DNA of 64,000 nt. Source: Dipteris shenzhenensis. Lineage: Eukaryota; Polypodiophyta; Polypodiopsida; Gleicheniales. A program made the translations under genes and the position numbers. Where the stretch lies: NCBI GenBank assembly GCA_047967505.1, contig CM106538.1; one strand, given 5' to 3'. A model generated the notes under the pieces. That model ran no database searches, was not told where the DNA came from, and saw only the letters and a program-made list of their open reading frames with translations. Shown one piece after another: positions 24,430-33,888 of this stretch (positions are counted from its first letter, which is position 1; every line of letters begins with the position of its first letter).

Positions 24430-24660
24430 CACTCACATTGCCTACCCTTCAAGCCATCCATAGAGAAAAAGAACTCAAGGCCGAGGTAGCCAGGATGAAA
24501 CACCAGGCCATCGAAGAAGCCAGAGCTTGTAATGCTAAGCTCAGACAGCGTAAGCAAATGACACTACTTAAGGTAATGACTAAATAGGTGGAACTAACAG
24601 ATGAGATATTAGTAGAACCAGCAGGTCCCATGCATGTGCATCAGAGCACTCAGGGATCTA
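24430..24660 (+). pseudogene. Gag-like coiled-coil fragment behind the second primer site
   Basis: Plus-strand frame reads LQAIHREKELKAEVARMK and on through KLRQRKQMTLL..., a charged, helical stretch placed where Gag would start. A TAG at 24585-24587 falls between MTK and VELTDEI. Not assignable to a known Gag family by eye; position after a primer site is the main argument. Confidence 0.35.
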
Positions 24661-24822
24661 GGAGTGAGCCACAACTTCATCTCTCTACATGGCTCTTAAC
24701 ACGCTATGCGGTAGCACAGTGTCCTTCCACACCACATTCCTCATAATCATCGAGTCTAGGTCTAGGTGAGTTAGTATGGCAGGCATCTCTCCTGATGCAC
24801 TCATAGCCCACAAGTCAATACC

Positions 24823-24841
24823 AAACACACACACACACACA
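24823..24841. repeat. (AC)n microsatellite
   Basis: Short AC run. Confidence 0.9.
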
Positions 24842-25019
24842 TGCATACCCACAGTCAGTACTTCCCTTTTTGCATTTTTTCGCCATCTTGCACACTAGCC
24901 TCACAATCCATAACACACCGCATAGGTGCACTCCACCCGTTCCTATCTCACACTCACCTTCCCACTCCTTCACACTTTTTTCCTCTTTTCCTTCTCTACA
25001 CAATTAGTATCCCACCAAT

Positions 25020-25325
25020 CATGGCTATAGAGTTATCCTATTGGTCATCACCACATCGCCATATCTTGCCGACCATCACCATCCCGTATTGTGCTGGTCA
25101 TCGCCATAATCTTATCCCACCAACTATCGCCATCGAAGAATCACGTCAGTCATGACCATCTCCATATCATGCCGATCACAGCCAAAATGGTATCCCACTG
25201 ACTGTCGCCATCGTCTTATCACATCGACTGTCACCCAAAATGGTACCCCATTGACCGTTGCCTAAAACGGTACCTCGTCGACCGTCGCCATCATCATATC
25301 ACACCATCGTTGCCATCTGTTGACT
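25020..25325. repeat. Degenerate tandem repeat built on ATCGCCAT / CCGACCATCACC
   Basis: About ten imperfect 25-35 bp units containing (A/G)TCGCCAT(A/C), GACC.TC.CC and TATCCCA(C/T) in rotating order. Non-coding in all frames. Confidence 0.75.
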
Positions 25326-26260
25326 CTGTGCCAACCTGGAAGGGGGACGAGCATTTTCTGAGCAAAATCTTTCGAGCGTCCGAGCGAAGGAAAAAAAAAG
25401 CTTCCAACTATGCATAAATATGGCAAAAATCGATCAGAAGAAAACATAGTTTCACTTAGAAATATGCAAAGTATTATAGCAATGCCTATTTTATACAAAA
25501 ATCTTTAGGTGAATCTGTAGGAATGGTGAGAGCATAATGGGATGGCTTTTGAAGAAACCCACATGTAGAGTAGACTTCTCTATGAAAATTCCCTTATGAT
25601 TCTTCTTACAACTTTTACTTAATAGGGGGTGACATTGAAAACCCTCTCTCAACCTATCTTCATGAAAGAGTTTCTTCAAAGAAAACTCATTGAAGCAAGC
25701 CATCCAGGTAGTTTCGCCAGCGAAACCCCTTTGAAGCAAGTCTCCCAAGGTAGTTTCGCTGGCGAAACTACCTTCGATAGCACTTTTAAAAGTGACATAA
25801 CTTTCATATCCAATGTCCAAATATAGTCATTCAACCACTCAAATTGATCGGAACACCCTATTTGAGCACATCTATGGAGTTATATTTTGGAAAATCTTTC
25901 ATATATAGTATTAAATATTACATGTACTTTATGAGAGTGATATATAAGCCCAAGTTAATACTTATTTATAGTAATTTAAACTTCTTTAGAAACATGTCCA
26001 TTAATATGCTATAAAAACACTAAAAAGATATTGCCATATGATATAACAGGGGTACAAAGGGATGTCTCTAAATAAGAAAATTATGTTGTGGAAAAATGAA
26101 TGAGTGACTAGTCTGTATATTTTTATGATAAAGGGATCTAGTTCTAGTGAAAATAAAAGTGTAAAAACCATGTTTCCTAAAGAAAAACATTTTTAAAAAT
26201 CTCTTGAAAAACACGCTCGGATAAACCTGCTCATAGGTTTTTGCTCGTAAAATTGACGCA
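25326..26260. other. Anonymous region with GTTTCGC palindromes
   Basis: No gene recognised. Open frames on both strands across 25491-25826 overlap two related palindromes. The second, 25749-25772, is GGTAGTTTCGC TG GCGAAACTACC. The first, at about 25707-25726, is a shorter version with GTTTCGCCAGCGAAAC. Confidence 0.45.
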
Positions 26261-26261
26261 T

Positions 26262-26445
26262 CCGGTTAAGAAGGAGGTTCCAGGGTTTAGAAGGAGGTTC
26301 CAGGGGTAGAAGGAGGTTCCAAGGTTTAGAAGGAGGTTCTAGGGTTTAGAGAGAGGTTCCAGAGTTTAGAAGAGGTTCCTGGGTTAGAAGGAGGTTCCAA
26401 GGTTCAGGAGGAGTCCAGGTTAGAAGGAGGATCCAAGGTTCAGGG
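26262..26445. repeat. Minisatellite, 20-23 bp units of GAAGGAGGTTCCAGGGTTTA
   Basis: About eight imperfect units within the minus LTR X. The plus LTR has only two or three degenerate units, so the array has expanded here. Confidence 0.88.
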
Positions 26446-26569
26446 TAGAGTACATGGTGGAGAACTCGTCTCCCTCGTAGATCATGGAGTTTAAGGGTTG
26501 AGGAACAAAGGGTTTAAGAGGAGCATAGGAGTGGGAGAGGAAGAAGGTGTAAGAGCATGGGGAAAAGAA

Positions 26570-26712
26570 GAGAGAGGAGAGAGGAGGAGGAGAGAGGAGG
26601 AGGAGGGAGGAGGAGGAGGGAGGAGGAGGAGGGAGGAGGAGGAGAGAGGAGGAGGAGGAGGAGGGAGGAGGAGGAGGAGGAGGAGGAGGAAGGAGGAGGA
26701 GGGAGAGGATGG
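26570..26712. repeat. GGA-rich purine tract
   Basis: (GGAGGA)n with AGAGG interruptions; gives spurious Glu/Arg/Gly and Ser/Pro ORFs on the two strands. Confidence 0.93.
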
Positions 26713-26960
26713 GTTGCAAGGTTGGAGGAGAGGGGAGGAGGAGTTGCAAGGTTAGGACATGCTTTTGGATGTGGAGTGCAAGAAAGCATGGACACTTGAG
26801 ACAAATGCTTGGAATACCAAAGTAGACTCAACACAATGCCCCAAAGAGTGTGGGCTTCATTCCATTATGGGGTATTTATACAAGTTGGAGAGCTTCTCTC
26901 TCAGCTTCACGAGCCATAGGTAGAGATCTAGCTTTGTTCTAGCATGGGTGCCTGCAAGAC

Positions 26961-28069
26961 TTGTACTTTCCTCACCTTGTGTGCTTGCAAACTCTACTCT
27001 ACTTACAAGCTTTACCTTCCCAAATTGATCTTCGTTGGATTTTTAAAAAAAACTTCTCTATCAAGATGATGCAAGCTACTGTAGTAGCTCACACAATGCT
27101 AAATGCTCTTTCTTGAGTCACCAAGAAAGTGACCCCTTATGTGAGGTTCTCCCCTTGATTTTTGTATTCCACGATACTTGAATTTCCACTCAATAGAGTC
27201 ATGAATATTAATGACAAAGTCCCATTTTAGACCATGTGACTTAGGTTTTTCCCCCCTGTGCATGTAGAATACCTCTTAGAGAGGATTGTGACATGCATAA
27301 ATCCTCTCCCCATATCTCGATTAACAATCTCACAGGGTGGATCAAGCATTGGTGTAGTGTCCATTTCGACATTGAGATCCTTTTCTACAAGTCCTTGTCC
27401 AAGCCTTGGAACATTATCAAGCATATGACTACTAGCTTGGGCATAACTCGATGCATCCACAGTTTACCTAGCTATAACTCCTCTTGAAGGTTGTGCACAA
27501 ATATTTCTAGTTACAAGCATTTTTGATTGTGCATTCATAGTTGCAACTCGTACTCTGTTTCTTCTCACATGATTTTCATCTTGTCTTCCCTTTGTCTCCA
27601 TGCTTTACTATCTGATAAATTAGAACAAAGTCAAAATCTCACAACTCTACATCATAAACCCTTACCTCAAGACTCCCCACTAACAATCGCATTCATTGGC
27701 ACTCATGATCATGGTCCACAAGTTCCCCAAAACACAAGGAGTCAGAATATAGACCCACCCCAGGAGCACACAACAAACACTCACATTCACTAAGCACTGG
27801 CGTTCATGGTGTGCCATTCCCTCAAAATGTAAGGAATTGGAGTAGCACACCACACTCATAAGTATAATGAATGTTGACTCACCCTCCCCCACTCAACTTT
27901 ACCAATGCAATCCAGATTGTGGTTCACTTTTCTATCCCAACTTACCAAATGGTTTATCGGGATATGAACCACAATTGAATCGAATGAAGAGCCTGTATTG
28001 TCCTTTCCACCAATATATAGCACGGAGCTGTGTGGAAAATTGTGAATCTGCTAGCTAACAATACTGTTG
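26961..28069. other. Anonymous region
   Basis: No recognisable gene or element. Open frames under 90 codons only. Confidence 0.4.
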
Positions 28070-28215
28070 GTACCATAGCTACTATTGACGGTAACATGGT
28101 GACAATCGGTAATAATACTGTATTACTACCGGTTATTATATCAGTGGTAATAATAACCGTCGATAATGTCTATACCACCATCAATAATGTAAATACTACC
28201 GTCGTGTATGTTAAT
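28070..28215. repeat. Inverted-repeat-rich TAATAAT/ACCG block
   Basis: Nested imperfect palindromes such as CGGTTATTA ... TAATAACCG and CGGTAATAAT ... ATTACTACCG. The 88-codon ORF across it (Asn/Val/Ile/Thr-rich) is probably a by-product of this composition. Confidence 0.6.
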
Positions 28216-28739
28216 AATATTGGCAATATTCTTACTCGACTTCTCGGTAAATTTTTTAAAAATCAATATGATCACATTGATTTCATGCTACTTTAGAGCA
28301 TAATTAACAAATAATTAATGCAAATGTGAAAACATGAATGCAATCCTTGAGTATGAACAATATAAAAAGTTTTAAAAGCTATAATATACTAATAGAACTC
28401 TAGTATATTTATATACTTATATAATTAATATTTTTATCTATTTGTAACTTAAATAGGTTACACACTGGGCTATTTTATTAGAATAAAAATGTTTAAATTA
28501 GATTACAATTATAAATTAAGAGCACAAAGACACACACACAAAATATAAAAATATTAATATAAATATAAAGATATATATACATAATTATAAATATATAATA
28601 TGCAAATATTACTTTACCTACCTTTATTTTAAAAAGGTTGCAGATTAGGATATTTTATTAGATGTAGAATAAAAATATATTAAATAGAATATATATATAC
28701 ACACACACCCACACATACATACATACATACATACACATT
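28216..28739. other. AT-rich spacer with ATAC/CA microsatellite
   Basis: Very AT-rich, with AT, AC and (ACAT)n runs at about 28690-28737. No coding signal. Confidence 0.6.
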
Positions 28740-29600
28740 TGTATCCACATATTTGTATCAAAATTTTGTCTTTGCAAAGGAGAATGGCACTAGTGCCATT
28801 CTCCCTTTGTAATGTTCTAATTTAAAAATATTTTCTTTGGGATTTGAGAATGGCAATGGTGACATTATCCTATTGCAACAAGTCCAATTTTTTAGAATCA
28901 AGAGTGCAATTCTCCCTTTGCAAATCCAAAACCATTGAATTAGGACAATGCAATGAAGAAGTGGCATGGAGATTGGGAATGGCATGGGCCTTTCTCCATT
29001 TGCAAAGCCAAAATTTTCAAAAGCCTTGGATTTTCAAGTAAGGAATTTGTTTTAAAGATTTTGTCTTTGCAAAGGGAGAACACTAGTTCCATTCTCCCTT
29101 GCAATGTCCTAATTCAAACATTTATCTTTGCAAGGGAAACATGGCACTTGTGCCATTCTCCCATTGCAATGCCCCAATTCAAAATCTTGGCTTTGCAAAG
29201 AGATAATGGAACCACTCCCATTCTCCCTTTGCAAAGACAAAGTTTTGAGTGTTGCACTGCCAAAGTTTTGAATCATGATATTGTAATGGGAGAATGGCAC
29301 CAGTGCCATCCTTGCATTACAAAGCCAACAATTTGATGTAGGTGTTGCAATGAGAGAATGGCACTAGTGCCATTCTTACTACCATTTGTCCCTTACAATG
29401 CTAGAATTTTGAAAACTTTGGCTTTGCAAAGGGGAGAATGGCACTACTACCATTATCCCATTGATATGTCTCAAATGAAAATATTGGCTTTACAGGGGTA
29501 ATGTTTTGGGAATTTTCACTTTGTGAGGGATCACATATCAATGGGATAATGGTAGTAGTGCCATTCTAGTCCCACAAAGTGAAATTTCCAAAGTTTCAGC
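28740..29600. repeat. Array of palindromic units around AGAATGGCACTAGTGCCATTCT
   Basis: Ten or so degenerate units, each a short hairpin of the type CTTTGCAAAGGGAGAATGGC / GCCATTCTCCCTTTGCAAAG with a variable 40-60 bp spacer. Perfect palindromes occur at 28779-28804 and about 29355-29376. A larger inverted repeat has perfect 35-bp arms at 29435-29469 and 29533-29567 around a 63-bp loop. All ORFs here are repeat-derived. Confidence 0.88.
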
Positions 29601-30518
29601 CTTGTACTTGTCTAATGAGTCTATTTGGTTGTAATCTACTCTCAATCTTATTTTCCATAATTGAAATGATAGGGAATGGCTATTAGAGGTGGGGACAAGG
29701 TTAAGATGGTTGGGAATGAAGTAGTCACACAAACACATGCAATTTGTGTTGTCAAACCAAATAGCTACTATATTGTTGTGAAGATTGGGATAGATAACAT
29801 ATTGGTGATAGGGATAAGTGTATCAATCATGATACAACTTGCCATTTCCCACTATGGATGCAATGATTATTGGTGAAACAATTTGGAGTGGTTTCAAGTA
29901 GCCTAAGATCTCTCTACCACATGAAGTTGTGGCTTAGATGAGACAAAAGCTCAAGGGGCCACAGCAAGTGAGCCTAAGAAGCAACCTTATGTTGAGGATG
30001 TGATAATCCCGCAATAATGTGATATGCAATATTGCAAATCCTCTTCCCATTTATGAGCAACTTCATCTTTTGTCCCAAACTTGGCCTTTTCATGTTGTCT
30101 TGAAGCAAGAGAGTTTCATGAGTATGTATTCATTTCTATTGCTTCCTCTCTTTTGCCACTCCTGTTCTCTATGTCCCTTGATCTTTTGTAAGTTAATGGA
30201 GTGCATATATCTACGCTTACAAGATGTAATTCCCAAGGCATTCACCATAATATATTCATTCATTACTCTTATTCTCTTTGGTTACTTTTGTGCATCTGCT
30301 TGGATTTTCTTTCTCATCATGCATATGTATCTTTTCTGTACATCATTATTTGTATTTGTGTGCTTCTCCCTGTCAGGTATGTTTGTCACTTTGCATTCAT
30401 GGAATGTTGCATCCTCGATCTTATCACAATCAAAGTAAAATACATAATAATCTTTTGTTGATATCATCCTTGCCTTTGATACAATTATATAAGAATTTTG
30501 CATTAAGTATGGTCATAG
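29601..30518. other. Anonymous region
   Basis: The plus frame 30019-30438 (139 codons) is hydrophobic, with several Phe/Leu/Ile-rich stretches, but matches no family and has overlapping open frames in other phases. I do not call it a gene. Confidence 0.35.
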
Positions 30519-31375
30519 AGTGTTGAGAGCCTTGAAACTCCTCTACTCCTGAGAGAGCATCACTCATTGATGCACCTTCCATGGATTTCATAACTCCACA
30601 ACCTTAGGGCCGGTTGTACACAGAGAGTGTTGAGATCCTAGAAACTTGGAGGTTTCACCTCACAAAATTTTAGTATACCCCATGCATTCAAAAGGAGGGG
30701 TATTTTAATGAAAATTTTGGGAAAAATTTAACATATTTACAAAAATAGGAGGGATTTTTTACTTTAGCTTTAGGAAAAATTCCTTTAGTTCATAAGTAAA
30801 GAGGGGTATCTTCATTAGGGAAATTTTTTTAGTTAATGGGTTTTTAAAATATCCCTTGAGAACGCACGTGATATCTAGGGTTTCTTAGTAGTGGACTCCC
30901 TGAGCCTTGAAACTCCTCTACTCCTGAGAGAAAATTACTCATTGATGCACCTTCCATAAATTTTGGACCTTCCATGGATTTCATATCTCCACATCTTAGA
31001 GGGTTTGTAGTAAATGTACTATAAGAGTGTCGAGATCCATGAAACTCCTCTACTCTTGAGAGAACATCAATCATTGATGCACCTTCCATGGATTTCATAA
31101 CTCTATAGCTTGGAGGGTTTAATACAATCCTAGGGCCATTTATACTAAATGTACTCTGAGAGTGTCGAGAGCCTTGAAAATCCTTTACTCCTAAGAGAAC
31201 ATCAATCATTGATGCGTCTTTCATGGATTTCATAACTCCATAGCTTGGACGGTTTGATACAACCTTAGGGCCATTTGGACTAAATGTACTTTGAGAGTGC
31301 CAAGAGCCTTGAAACTCCTCCACTCCCAAAGAGAACATCGCTCATTGACACATCTTGCATGGTTTTCATAGCTTC
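30519..31375. repeat. 135-bp tandem repeat, five units (one displaced)
   Basis: Landmark GTACT...GAGAGTGTCGAGAGCC recurs at 31016, 31151 and 31286, an exact 135-bp period, with a shortened unit at about 30893-31015 and another at 30519-30640. The last two are separated by about 250 bp of unrelated A/T- and G-rich sequence. Confidence 0.9.
30844..31338 (-). CDS. Hypothetical repeat protein, 164 codons (doubtful)
   Basis: This open frame runs through four 45-residue repeats, each containing VEEFQGSRHSQSTF, NGP, a PSY segment and VMKSMEGASMIDVL. The period is 135 bp, so the frame is kept. I do not recognise the family. There is no signal peptide or membrane segment. The frame may stay open only because one stop-free unit was duplicated, and it may equally be an exon of a larger repeat protein. 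No splice sites, TATA box or neighbouring exon could be linked to it. Treat it as a candidate, not a gene. Confidence 0.25.
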   Translation of the reverse strand: MFSLGVEEFQGSWHSQSTFSPNGPKVVSNRPSYGVMKSMKDASMIDVLLGVKDFQGSRHSQSTFSINGPRIVLNPPSYRVMKSMEGASMIDVLSRVEEFHGSRHSYSTFTTNPLRCGDMKSMEGPKFMEGASMSNFLSGVEEFQGSGSPLLRNPRYHVRSQGIF

Positions 31376-31489
31376 TCAGCTTCATTTGACACCAACTTTA
31401 TCATTAACAACGAACTCATCCACGTCTAAACGGACACAACTTAGCACATTGGCATATTCTTTAAGTCCACTGATATTGTGGGTCAACTT

Positions 31490-32850
31490 TTGCTTGGGTG
31501 TAGCCAATTGTAGAATTACTTTTGGGTTTTGGGGCCGTGATGTGATGTGATCTTGGGTGAGATTTTGAATTTGGGTTGAACCAGTGCTCTCGATGGAAAT
31601 TTTACTGACATCATGATGCTGCATTGGCGTAATAATGAGACACAATCTATTTATTATGAACACTGTAGAACTTGACATATGGCAGCTCTGCCCTACTTCG
31701 CATAGCACAATCTCTGGCCTGACTACATCATGCATCTCTGCACTACTTTGCATAGGGTAGTCTCTGACCACCTGTCATTGCACAACCTTTTACCAGAGCT
31801 TTGCCACTTGTCACCGAGTAGTGCACCCATGCAAATCATGAAAATGCAAGGTTGGCTTGGAGTAACCACCGCACTGGTTCTTGGTATAATAATAAGATGC
31901 AATCTATCATTCTAAACACTGTAGAGCTCAACACATGGCAACTCTACCTTGATTTTCATAGCGGAGTCTCTAGCCTGCCTGACCACCTATCATTGCCCAG
32001 CCTTTTGCAATAGCTTTGCCACCTATCATCGGGCAATGCGCCCATGCAGATCAAGAAAATTCAAGGTGGGCTTAGATCCATCACCGCACTGATGGAGTTA
32101 CCTATTTTTACTTATTATAGAAGGAGATCTATGATGACCACCATGTTGGCGAATAGGAGATCTATGAAAACCACCACGTTGGTTCTTGGAGTTATATATT
32201 AGTGTGCCAAGGAAAATGTATTTCTTTTTGTAACCAAGGAAAATGAAATTGTTGATATGGCCCTTGAGGGGTCCCCTTTAGGGGCAAGGGTCCTATCGAA
32301 ATGCTATATATATCCAGTGGCATCCTAGATGTTATATAATGCATGTCGATACGGCCCTTGCCCCTAGAGGGGACCCCTCAAGGGCCATATTGTCAATTGC
32401 ATTTTCTAAATGTTTAGTTATATTTTTCTAGATGTATCTCCATGAAACCATCATGGTGGCTTTTTGGAGCTATTTTAGCAGTATTTTGGTCATAAACTAA
32501 GGAAAATGTAGTCCTACTTTACTGTGGTAAAAATGTAATCCAGATAATCAACTTCAACTCATTGAGTAAAAATTGAGCAAAAGAGATTACATCTACATCC
32601 ACCAATAATAGGCTATATAAAAATTAACAACAATTTATACAGAGAAAAAATTGAATAGAAGATCTTACATTTATAAAACTCAACAAATTGCTAAGAGCCT
32701 CAGAGGCCAAAAGATTACATCTAGTGAGCATAACCAGTTAGCCATTGCTGAGTGGTTTATATGCCAGAGGTGTGCATGCCATCCAAGGTGGTGACATGCA
32801 GATGTGGGGGGAATCACAGGAGGAACTATGGGAAGGCCTTCAATATTATA
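31490..32850 (+). repeat. Large dispersed repeat R1, first copy
   Basis: Shares long ordered blocks with 40035-41790 in the same orientation: CGGGTGTAGCCAAT near the start, GAGACACAATCTATTTATT, CACCGCA.TGGTTCTTGG, the long hairpin, GGCTATATAAAAATTA, GAGCCT.AGAGGCCAAAAGA and GGTGGTGAC.TGCAGATGTG near the end. Within the copy a ~215-bp unit with GCAATCTATCATTCTAAACA is itself duplicated. The 8.5-kb spacing could mean two LTRs of one old element, but no primer site or target duplication was found. Confidence 0.7.
32239..32407. repeat. Long hairpin in R1, ~65-bp arms
   Basis: Left arm 32239-32303 and right arm 32341-32407 are near-perfect inverted copies around GGCCCTTGAGGGGTCCCCT.TAGGGGCAAGGG, with a 37-bp loop. 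Only a few mismatches and small indels separate the arms. Confidence 0.9.
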
Positions 32851-33007
32851 AGGACCCATAGTTTGCGAAGTAAGTTGCTGAAGGCTCCCACTATGCTCTA
32901 TGTCATGCCACTGTCCTAAAAGCTTGTGTGAATATAAAGTTCTTTAGAGATGGCACACTTGCTCTCTTGGAGCTTTGGCTACTTTGTTTTTTTGTTTTTA
33001 GCTTGCA
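32851..33007. other. Anonymous spacer
   Basis: No gene or known element seen. Confidence 0.4.
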
Positions 33008-33366
33008 TTTTTTTGGTTTTGACTTCAACCTCAGAACCACTTTTCATTTTGAGTGAAACCAATTCAAAATGTATAAGAGTAAATCTTGGATATATATTAC
33101 TTGGGTCTTTTTTTGGGGCTAACCACCCCTCTAATATGAGATAAGTGGTCGCCGGTGTGGTGGTTGGTTGCACACTAGGATATTCCATCTTTTTTTGGTT
33201 TTGACTTCAACCTCAAAACCACTTTTTCATTTTGCATGAACCAATTCAAAATGTATAAGAGTAAATCTTGGATATATATTACTTGGGTCTTTTTTAGGGG
33301 CTGACTACCCCTCTAATAATGGGATAACGGGTTGCCAGTGTAGTGGTTGGTTGCACACTACGATAT
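33008..33366. repeat. Tandem duplication, 182-bp unit
   Basis: Two copies from 33008 and 33190 sharing TTTTGGTTTTGACTTCAACC, TGTATAAGAGTAAATCTTGG, ATATATATTACTTGGGTC and GTGGTTGGTTGCACACTA. A few percent divergent. Confidence 0.92.
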
Positions 33367-33888
33367 TAACTGCCACCAGTGCAGTGATTTGCTTTTATTA
33401 TTACAATATGAATGTCATACAATTCATTTGTTTAGGATTTACTATTCATTTACAATTCATTTAGGATTTAGGGTTCGTTTACAATTCATTTGTTTAGGAG
33501 TTCACATAGACTCTTGTCATCACCCCATGTATTTGTGATTCTTTCTATAACTTCTATGTATGGAAGTCATCACACATTATCTTTGCGTATCTTTGCTAGT
33601 GTTCTAGCACGTTGATAGAGAAGACTACTCTCCTCAACCAAAAGGTGAGAGGTGGACATGTTAGGTCATATGAAAGAAGAATGAGAAGGCCAGGCTCAAT
33701 GAACTCTCTCCCTATTTAAGTGCAGTGTAGATACAACTGTTAACCGATCTTATTTTAGTCGACCAAAGTTCACTCGAATCTAATACATGATTGCTTAATA
33801 CATGAGGTGGATGAAGTAATGAAATAGGACTACTCTAATTTCTTAATGCAGTAGAAAAGCATGCTACAAAAATAAGGTGCCCTATCAT
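33367..33888. repeat. Dispersed repeat shared with 45.54-45.93 kb
   Basis: CACCAGTGC.GTGAT near 33376 and AGGCTCAATGAACTCTCTCC followed by CTATTTAAGTGCA near 33690 recur in the same order at 45560 and 45880. The latter copy holds a minisatellite between them. Confidence 0.55.

Larger units (their letters stand above)
26262..26960 (-). mobile_element. Gypsy-like LTR, family X (minus copy)
   Basis: Reverse-complement copy of the LTR at 21.9-22.5 kb. In minus orientation it has TATAAATA (26874-26881), ACTTTGGTATTC, AAGTGTCCATGCTTTCT, a CCT-rich block, GAGACGAGTTCTCCAC, then repeated AACCTCCTTCTAAACC units. No primer-binding site is visible at its inner end near 26.2 kb, so it is a solo or truncated LTR. 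Confidence 0.6.

Noticed and set aside
26420-26834. Overlapping Glu/Gly/Arg and Ser/Leu/Pro ORFs on both strands
   Set aside because: GGA-repeat artefacts inside an LTR.
28740-29600. CRISPR-like array
   Set aside because: Plant genome, degenerate palindromic units, no uniform spacers.
30019-30438. 139-codon hydrophobic plus ORF as a membrane protein
   Set aside because: Overlapping open frames in other phases, no start context or homology, low-complexity T-rich DNA.
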